Assembly (NCBI GenBank): GCA_022457155.1
Contig: JAJGOT010000449.1
Coordinates: forward strand, 621,501-685,500
From: Cladopsammia gracilis
Taxonomy: Eukaryota > Cnidaria > Anthozoa > Scleractinia > Dendrophylliidae
Length of the DNA stretch: 64,000 bases
Direction: 5' to 3'
The notes below the pieces were generated by a model that saw only the letters and a list, made by a program, of their open reading frames with translations, made no database searches and had not been told where the DNA came from. Both the position numbers and the translations under genes were made by a program. Shown piece by piece: positions 53,619 through 62,400 of the stretch. Every line of letters begins with the position of its first letter. Position 1 is the first letter of the stretch.

Positions 53619-53703
53619 GAAAGCCACTTCTAAAGGCCCAAGATATAAAGCTTTTAAAAGTGACACCCCTGTCAAGGACTTGAGGGGAAGAATGTGGAGT
53701 CCT

Positions 53704-54328
53704 GGGGCCGGATTCACAAAGCCCTCCTAAGTTAAGACACATCCTTAGTATTGTTTCTTAGCAATAGTGTTTTGTCAGTCCAACAATAGGCTATTGTTAA
53801 GAAACAATACTTAGGATAAAGATTTTTATTCTTGGGCCATCGAAGTTTGATGAGAAATAGAACACAAACCGCGGTGATAAACATATTGAACTTATTCATT
53901 TTTGATAAAAACTTGACGTTTCGTATGCTACTACATACATTTTCAAAAGTGACCGTTAGTGTTAAAAAACGATACTAATATAGTAGTAAAAAGGGACTGG
54001 GACCGAGATTAAGTACAAAACTTAACAGTTGATCTATAAAAAGAAACAGCTAATTAATAAAGCATCAGCTTCTCGCTACTGACGTTTGCATTAAGAGCTG
54101 GCTTTAGTTCTTGTATAAACAATGTTTCTTTGATTTTACAGTGGAAATCAGTTTTACCCGACGCTAAGATATCAAAATAATCCCACTTGATGTTGTGTCC
54201 AGTGGTGTTAACATGGTCAGCAATGGCTGACCATGTTAACACCGCGGTTAATCACCGCGGTTTGTGTTCTATTTCTCATCATACTTAGGATATGTCTTGA
54301 CTTAGGAGGGCTTCGTGAATCCGGCCCC
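53704..54328. mobile_element. Foldback element (GGGGCCGGATTCAC ends) with nested Penelope-like piece
   Basis: Outer ends GGGGCCGGATTCACAAAGCC and GCTTCGTGAATCCGGCCCC plus CTCCTAAGT...AAGACA inverted. An inner inverted pair (TTTGATGAGAAATAGAACAC and its mirror, 53846-54292) encloses the GIY-YIG fragment. Confidence 0.75.
54054..54242 (-). pseudogene. Penelope-like GIY-YIG endonuclease C-terminus
   Basis: The minus strand reads SAIADHVNTTGHNIKWDYFD, then ILASGKTDFHCKIKETLFIQ and ELKPALNANV: the C-terminal part of the GIY-YIG nuclease of Penelope-like elements (H-x-x-x-T-G-H, then K-E-x-L-F-I-x-E). The GIY and YIG motifs themselves are missing. Confidence 0.75.
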
Positions 54329-54467
54329 TGAGACCTAGCGCGGTTTTCACATGACTTACGATTTTGTATATATGTTGCAGATAAAATCCGGTCTTGGGTT
54401 AATTTAAAATCAGTAGGTTACATATGTACCCACTATTCAATCTTGGTACGCTTTTCTTAAGCTAACC

Positions 54468-54770
54468 AGCATACCACTAGACTACGAGCAGTCCCTCTTT
54501 CCCAGCTTAGTCAGTCGAGAGAGAAACAAAAGAACATTAGCGAGCGGAAAATAGCCGCGCAAAAACTGGGGCGAGACGAGCTCGCCAATGTTGTCTCGTT
54601 TCTCGCTCGATGGACTAAGCCCGGTTTAAACGTTGCATTTTACATGTGCCGAATCTAAAGCAAATGATTAAGAACAATAGATTTTGCTCATTTGCATTAG
54701 ATTCGGCACATGTAAAATGCGACAAAGCTGGGAAAAAGGGATGCTTGTAGTCTAACACACCACTGGCTAC
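54468..54770. repeat. Foldback (GACTACGAGCAGTCCCTC ends) holding a truncated MITE
   Basis: Left TAGACTACGAGCAGTCCCTC plus TTTCCCAGCTT; right AAGCTGGGAAAAAGGGATGC plus TTGTAGTCTAA, inverted. It contains 54619-54723, a truncated relative of the MITE at 18449-18568. Confidence 0.65.
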
Positions 54771-54860
54771 ACGTATCTGTTTGCTAAGACACTGAGGGTT
54801 AGCTTTTTGTGAGGGTTAGGGTCAGCTTAACGTTTAACCTATATTTAATACTGATTCAAC

Positions 54861-55043
54861 TTGAGAACGGATTTTATCTGGACTCGTGAAGGTGCCCGTT
54901 TGTACAAATGGACTGAACATCCTATTCGCCACACTCCCCCACCTCGTCAATGTGTTGGTACACGGAGATTGCCATGTACTCAAATTATTGATCGAACCAT
55001 GTACAAACTCTCCCTTAAATATTTAAAGACTCTAATCATTTAA
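54861..55043 (+). other. Unrecognised 60-codon frame
   Basis: Protein-like composition (WTREGARLYKWTEHPIRHTP) ending in a stop, with a possible acceptor AACTTGAG just before. No family recognised; it may be a terminal exon or chance. Confidence 0.2.
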
Positions 55044-55230
55044 CAAAATAAGTTTATTTTATTATGTTTAAAGGATGTCAGTTGTAACAATAACAGAAAA
55101 AATCAATTAATTAACAATGAAACACGAACATTGCCTAAAGGTCATTTCGTTGTATTTCTTGGAAGATACTTTTACTGAATAGCATAATTATATTAATTTT
55201 AGATAACAATAAATTAGTTGTGTACATTTG

Positions 55231-55364
55231 AGGTATTTCTTGGTGTCAGGCGGAAACTATTGTTGTTTAGCTTTTGTGTTGTGATGTTGACATTATTTAT
55301 TGTCTTTTCAAATTTATTAAACGTCATTTGGTGAACACAACATCCGCAACACGAAGAAACTGCC
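55231..55364 (+). mobile_element. Second copy of the GTTTCTTGGTGTTGCGGA-type MITE
   Basis: Inverted relative to 37549-37680. Ends ATTTCTTGGTGTCAGGCGG and CCGCAACACGAAGAAACT. Confidence 0.75.
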
Positions 55365-56062
55365 ACATTTTTGTACTTATGAGATACAAACATTTTCGGG
55401 ATCAACACTAGAAGTATGAGAAAACAAGACTTGCTGTTTTAGTTCGCTCAAACTTTCGCAATATTTATGTTTCATTTTTTTAATGTAAAACAAAAAGAAA
55501 AAGTTCACATATTTAAAAAAAAGCCCATAGAAAGTAGACCAATTTCAGAAGCGCGTACATATTGAATGGGCTTTTGTTCTAATATTTTCACTTGGGCTTT
55601 TCCAACTATAAAAACAATGAAAGGCAATAACGCGTTATTGATCAGTGAATACAAATATCAGTGGCTTTCACGGCGGCCATTAAATAGCGTTTAATTCCCA
55701 AAGAATGGAAATTTCAGTGTTTTGACCACCAACATGCCTCAAACGATAAAACCATATAATTTTTATATAAAATCTAATATTAATATAAAAATATAAAAAT
55801 ATCAATATTATTATTATCATGATTATTAAGTTAACTCTCAGTTCTATTTCCCGAGAGGAAGTAGTTTTGAAGCTTTGCACCATTCAGTAAGAAATATAAA
55901 CAAATTGTCTGCCAATGTATTTGCCACCAAGAGATTGTTAATGTTGATAATTTAAACTGATATTAAAAAGTTCTTGGCAACAAATAATTGGCCAGGAGAG
56001 ATATATATTTTTTAACTTCTTGCAAAAATGCCCGCCAAAGCATTTTGCAAATTTCAATTACT
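55365..56062. other. No recognisable feature
   Basis: Very AT-rich, with short ATAAAAATAT-type tracts near 55780. No exon seen. Confidence 0.35.
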
Positions 56063-56225
56063 GGCGAACCTTTCTAATACGGATACCAAAGGGACAGCCC
56101 AGGTATTCGTATTGTAGAGATGTCCGTATTATAGAGGTCTCCGTATTACAGAGGTGTCTGTATTATAGAGGTCCAAGAGAACTCTCCATAAAACGAGAAT
56201 GGTGTCCGTAGGAGAGGTTCGATGA
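56063..56225. repeat. MITE-like repeat with GTCCGTATTATAGAGGT tandem core
   Basis: Ends GGCGAACCTTTCTAATACGG and CCGTAGGAGAGGTTCGATG with three to four internal GTCCGTATTATAGAGGT units. A similar end motif (CAGTCGAACCTGTACATA) occurs at about 19387. Confidence 0.65.
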
Positions 56226-56380
56226 CTGTACAATTAATCGTCACTTCAGTTTTATAATATTACAAACAAGACTGACATGAAAATTAATTCTACTCAACTC
56301 CTGGGTTCTTTAAGAAACAAACTCGAGGAGTATCAACAAAGTTAGTTCCTAAGTTTCTAAATAAGTATCAATTGGCTCTC

Positions 56381-56413
56381 TTATATGAACGCTTGGTCCA
56401 GTAATTCGTCGAC
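56381..56413 (-). CDS. Mucin-like gene, terminal exon
   Basis: Ten codons ([10 protein letters not shown]) and TAA after a TTTTCTTTGCAG acceptor. Short, but in phase with the preceding exon. Confidence 0.65.
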   Translation of the reverse strand, partial: VDELLDQAFI

Positions 56414-59400
56414 CTGCAAAGAAAACATTAAGGTCAGTGGAGAATATGCTTTCAATAATTAACTTGATCCACTATTTTAAGATGACATCATATTATTTAA
56501 AAACTATTCTTGGTTTTGCTTCATATTTTTGGTTTCAAAAAATAAAATAATTAATGAGGTCAAAAAATATTTTTCTTAAGATATTTTAAAAAGGACTATG
56601 TCACGGCTGAAATATCATGTTTTCATTATTATGGCCAGAAGCTTGCTTTAAGCTTCCTTAATTATCTTTAATAGGTACGGTTGGGTATGAATGGAGTTTT
56701 CGTACACTTATTACTGCGCCTTTCAATAACATGCGGAATTTGAAATTCAAATCTCCACCGACGGTTGCGTTATTCCCTGCCGTCAATCTTAATTAATACG
56801 AAAGCCAACGGACCATGTAAAAAGGAAACAAACAAAATGGATCGAAATCTACCAATCATAATGCACGGACGTGACCTTTTGAACTCATTGAAGTGAAGAT
56901 CTGTTTCCCGAAAGGTAAGCTAAGATAATTGACGGCAGTGTAAAACGAAAGCGTTGGTGGAAATTTGAATTTCAAATTCCGCATGTTATTGAAAGGCGCA
57001 GTAATAGATCACGCACCATCACAAAACAGAATCACGGCATTCAATGCTTACCGGAGTTTTCGGTCCGCCAGCTCGTAAGCCTGGTTCAAACGCACCAGAG
57101 TAATCGTCAAAAGTAACTTCGTGAGAACGTGAGCGACGTCGGCGTCTCGCCTATGTCATAAATAAAATAATATTTAATTGCTTTTTTAGAAATGTGTAGT
57201 AAAGTTACTTGGACGTCTTGCTATTTCATTTCGCTGTATGTAACTTTAACCTGCTATTTATTTATTTATTTATTGTTTCATATTTGGCTTGGCTCTTGAT
57301 AAATTTATCAATAACGGTGACGTTTATTCGCTTATAAGGTCTGTGGTATTCAATTCTGCAAGAGCGGCTTTTGGGGACGCTAAGGAAAGAAGGGCTCATG
57401 ACCAAAGAGACAAATTCTCCTTACTGGTCTTCTTTTATTTTCTATAGTTCTGGCTGGGAGAAGTTGTTTAAATATCAAAACAGTTCATCTTCGGTGATCA
57501 TATCATTAATTCTCATCACATCTCTGATTGATGAAGCATTGAAATTATAGTGAGGAATTTTATATTGATCACTATTGGGTCCATTACTTTCATTGTTTAG
57601 ACCAATCGGAAGCGAGTGGAGCGAGTGGATAACTCTTGCGGGAAAGATGCCCATCGAAATGTCGCGGTCAGTTGGCTGATTGAATGGATAATTATGCATA
57701 CCAACCCATGTGCGCCATGAAAGCCTACCAGAGCGTAAAATAAATCCTTCGGCATAGGCGGCGGAGCAGAGGGGGAAAAGGTGCCGAAAAGATTGTATTT
57801 GACATTACCTGTGGCATCGGCGACTTCAGAGCGTACATTTTCTGCCCTACGACAACTCAAGAAGAACCTAAGAAGCACCATGAAACAGGATCGTCTGAGC
57901 AACTGCCTACTTATGCATTGTCACAAAACGATTACGGACATACTGGACAATGTTAAGATTGCAAAGAGGTTTGCTTGTGCCAACGAACTATGCAAAGGGC
58001 ATTTTGGGAAATTTGTCTAGGAAAAGTTGTATTCAGAGTTGACTTTGTTGGTGTAATCCGTTGAAATTTTCTGTGAATTTTGGTCATCCTTCGCTTTGTT
58101 TGGACTAATTATAGCATGTGGTTATTGAAGTAAATGTCAGTGGTTTTTAACCGATAAAATTAGCAAGAAAGCGAATAAAGCATTTTAATCAGTGCACATT
58201 CGCCGAACCGTGAAACCATCTCTTTAAAGGGTTAACAGAAAAGTGGGTGGGTGAGGAGGAGCTAAATGGAATCTTAAGGCCCGTTTATACATGTGATTTG
58301 AAGATGCCACTTGCGCGCGACAAAAATTGCATCGACAACTGCGACAAAAACTGCATAAAATTTGGCCAATGTAAACGGGCCTTTATACGGATCACTTACC
58401 GCTAAAAATATAAAAAATGGACAGCAGAGGCAGATAAGTATTGAGGAGACAATCGCCAAGATAATCCAAAGCTCTAATCCAGAGGGTTCTGTTGACGATA
58501 ATAAAACAATATATATAAATAAAAAAAAATAGAGTGAAACAGAATGACCAGCTGCAATGCCAATGCATTGTGTGCGTTTTTATAGTAGGCCTTCCACATG
58601 CGATTGTGAAAAAATAAAACTACGTATTTTCATACGAATTGTATAGTGGCATGGAGAGTGACAAAATCATTGATATGATATGCGTGATAAAAATATAAAT
58701 GAAAACCTGACCAAATACCCTTTCAAGATTGTATTTTCAGCTTTAATTTATTTAAATTAAATTCAAGATTTTTTAAAAAAAATTAAGTACCAGTATACAC
58801 TCTTACAACTTGTTGGGAGGAAAAGAAGTGCGCGATCCATTCGACCAAAATAATTTCAAGAAATTCCGGTTGAGAATCGAAAGGAACTAAAACTTTCCGT
58901 GAAAAGTCAGAGCCGTTGCATTACCAAACTGCGAACCATTTAACCGAAATTTCCTGAAGTTCCGGGTAGGAATCCAAATGGTACGGAAATTGTCGAAAAG
59001 AATGTTTCGAAAATTTGGGAATACCACGCGAGGTTGTCCTCTGTTCCCGAAAATTCGGGTGAAACCGAACATAACTGTCGCACTTGCAGCCAAAATTTTC
59101 AGAATCGGAATTTTAGGTCGAATGGATTCGCCCGAGGTTTTTAACTATCGAGGGAAACACAACTAAATATTTTCCCGTAGAACCAGCAAACTGAAAAAAA
59201 AATCTGAACAAATTAACTGAAAAACAACACTATGAAACTTTAAGTTTCTTATTGTGTCTTGCGCAGGATATAGAATATAGTTAAAGAAACAAAATAAACA
59301 AGACCAAAACAAGCTCCAGAAATTATAAGTGTGAACAGCCGTTCATTTAAATAAAGGCACACTGTCCCGGCTGATATATCGTGTTTTCATGATTATGGCC

Positions 59401-62400
59401 AGGAGCTTGCTTTAAGCTTGTTTTATTATCTTAAAATAGGAACAAAATTCGCCAAAAGCGTCGAAAGAAAAGAAACATTAACCAAAGAGAAAATAAAGGA
59501 TAAAACAGTCAAAATTCCACAATAATGGCAATTTAGATATTTTGACCGCCTGTCAAGAAACCAAATTCATTTGATGAACTGTAATCCACTTCCATCCTCG
59601 TAATCCTGCACTTTATCTCCAAACTACTGCTTCTGTTTTGCTCTAAAGAATCGCTTTACCCAATTAAGTTGTATATTTGGAGGCGTTTGGCGATATAACA
59701 TGGAAATAAAGATAAGTGAGATATTGTTACATCGGCGGGACACTCTTGTTCAATCTTGTGCGTCCGAATTCTGCTTCTTTTTTCACATCTAAACTAAATA
59801 TTAAAACGTTTATGTACACACATAATATTAAGAACAACATTTCTTGAACAAACCTGGAGGTGCTACAGTTGTTGCTCCCGGGGTTGTTGACAGAGAATTC
59901 GGAAGTACTTTTGTCAATTTCAAATCTCCGCCTAGAGTGTAAAATGCCAGGTCCTTCGACTTATTGCCATCTCGAAGAGCTTGAATAATGGTTACATTTG
60001 TCGCATTGGATGATGCGTGAAAAAATAGTCTATATGAAAACTTTAATCCAACTTTTCCTCTGGAGAAACCTCTAATTTCCATTCTTTCAAAATTAGGAAA
60101 TCTTCTCCTGAAGTAAGGTTCGAAAACGCCGGTCAGCTCGGCACTTTGAGCACGTGAATCTGGTGAGCTCAGTTCAGCCAATGAGGGGTCATAATTTAAC
60201 TCTAGGATTTCCCCTTGGCCAACAAATTCCGTTGCAGCTTGCTCTGAGGAAAAAAAAAGATGGTTAAAAATGGGTATGTTACGCTTTTTGGTCTTAAAAT
60301 ATAAATAGTATCGATTTTTGCCATTTTAGCTTAAAAATGGGCACATTATGATAAGGTCTCAAAATGAGTAACAAAAAAACCCGGTGCATCTTTAATGCAC
60401 CGGGAATTTAACTATCTATTACGTAATGTCCTCTTCAATTTACCTTCTCCCATTGCCACATCCTCTTTTCACGTTGACATCGCGTTTTACAAAACATTTA
60501 CTTGGTTCACAAGAACCGTGTGATAGACTGAACAGTAATATAGGTAACAATGATATGATCAACCGCCGTTTAAGCATCATATTGTCACATTTTATCTAGA
60601 AACACTATTTTTTAAGTCAATGAAACTTTAGCAATATGGCAGCTTCCCTTCCATGTATCTTGAAATCGCGCACATTCAAACGTTTTCTTCTCGAGAATGA
60701 GTTTATATCTCGGACGATGAAGAACTGGTAATCTTCAACTGCGAGCAGTTCTCTGTATTACCTTGCAAACAGCTAGGATTCATTGCAAACTTATAGGAAA
60801 TACACTGATATTTTAGATAGTAAATGATTCTCAAAACCACCTTTGGTGACCTACTAGAGTTGACCATCAACGGGTAAACACCAAAATATCAAAAGAAGAA
60901 AGGTTGAATTAAAATTTAGCAGCGTATAGTAGGAACTTGCTTCCATAAAGGAGCCAATTTCTTTTTTTAGAAAGCTAGAGGAACAATTCTCTAGAGAACG
61001 TCAAGTGATAAACGGACACGCCCAGGTAAAACGGTTTATTTAAAGATTCGGACTAAATTAGTTACTATTACTGGTAATAATAAGACATGCAATCGATATC
61101 CTGAGATAGAATGCTTACTTCATCGTTGGGTGGTTTTCAGTAGGGCACTGCCAAAAACACGTTTTTTTACAACAAACAATGTGACAAATATATCTTATTA
61201 ATGATGCATGCAATTTTCAAACAAAATGAATCATCGAAATTGCTTTGTACGTGAATGATTTTCTTGCTGAGGAATACTGTTCCTATCTGTCTCACATAAC
61301 TCAACTTGTGAATAAGACTCGTAACTCGCACTTCTGCGTAATTCCTGTTTCTTTTAGTAGAATTTCAAAAAGGTGCTGTACAAACATGAATGGGTCTGTA
61401 TAAGCGCTTGAATCTTAAAACAGCGAATCGTAAAAATAATACTTTTTTTTCTTTTCCCCAAAATACTAAATTGGATTTGTCGTACCTGTTTCGCAATTGC
61501 TTCCAAAGAACCCTTCATTGCATTGACATTTATGTCCATTCACCTGGTCAATGCAATTACCATTGCCAGAACAATTCACGCCTAAACAATCGTTGATATC
61601 TGCAAAAAGTAAAAAATAATAAATTTGGAAAGATCAGCTTCAGAATTCTACTTTACTATTATTGGATTGGTTCTAACGTAATATTTATACAACAAGAGCA
61701 TGTTTCTCGTCAAGGTGAAAAATCGTCGAGAAATTATTGTTACGAGACGATTGAATACCACGATAAAATACGCACGTCGAGTTTCTTTCCTGGGATTATT
61801 TTCATGTCAATAGACAAAGAGTATCATATTTAAAAGGCCAATTTACAGGTAACCACAAGGATGTTTACATGCACAATAACAATAAGCATAAGGTGACATA
61901 CGTAAGCACAGTGGCATAAAAGGTTGGCGCGATCACCTTTCAGAGCCAAATTTGAATACAACATGAATGTACGCTGACAACTTAACTAGGGACATTTTTT
62001 GTCTACTTTCTTTGCTTGTTCTGCTTCATGCTTGTGACATCCCGGTTATCGAGTGCGACGCAACGACGCAATGCTTCCGTCGTTGCGTCGCACGTATGAA
62101 ACGTGTTAACACAAGCACAACGAGGCGCTAAACTAAAGACCAACATCAGCGACCTTTCATTTAGCTCAAGTCATCACAAGTTTACCATAGACTCTTTTCC
62201 TGCAGACGTTAATGGAAAGCTTGAGCATAACTAATTCGCTCTGGCTCGGAATTCGACTGTGTGTGCAAATTCTTTCTGCGTACTAATTTAGAATCTCTAG
62301 ATCGTTGTTACAGTTCCGTTTTCTTTGACTGACAGTATCATGCTATAGTATGACGCCCTAGTGTGGCTGTTACGTACCACTAATCTGATGTAACATCACC

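Noticed and set aside
60380..60404. Rho-independent-type terminator
   Set aside because: The sequence is eukaryotic and the hairpin is followed by no T run, so it is listed only as a hairpin.
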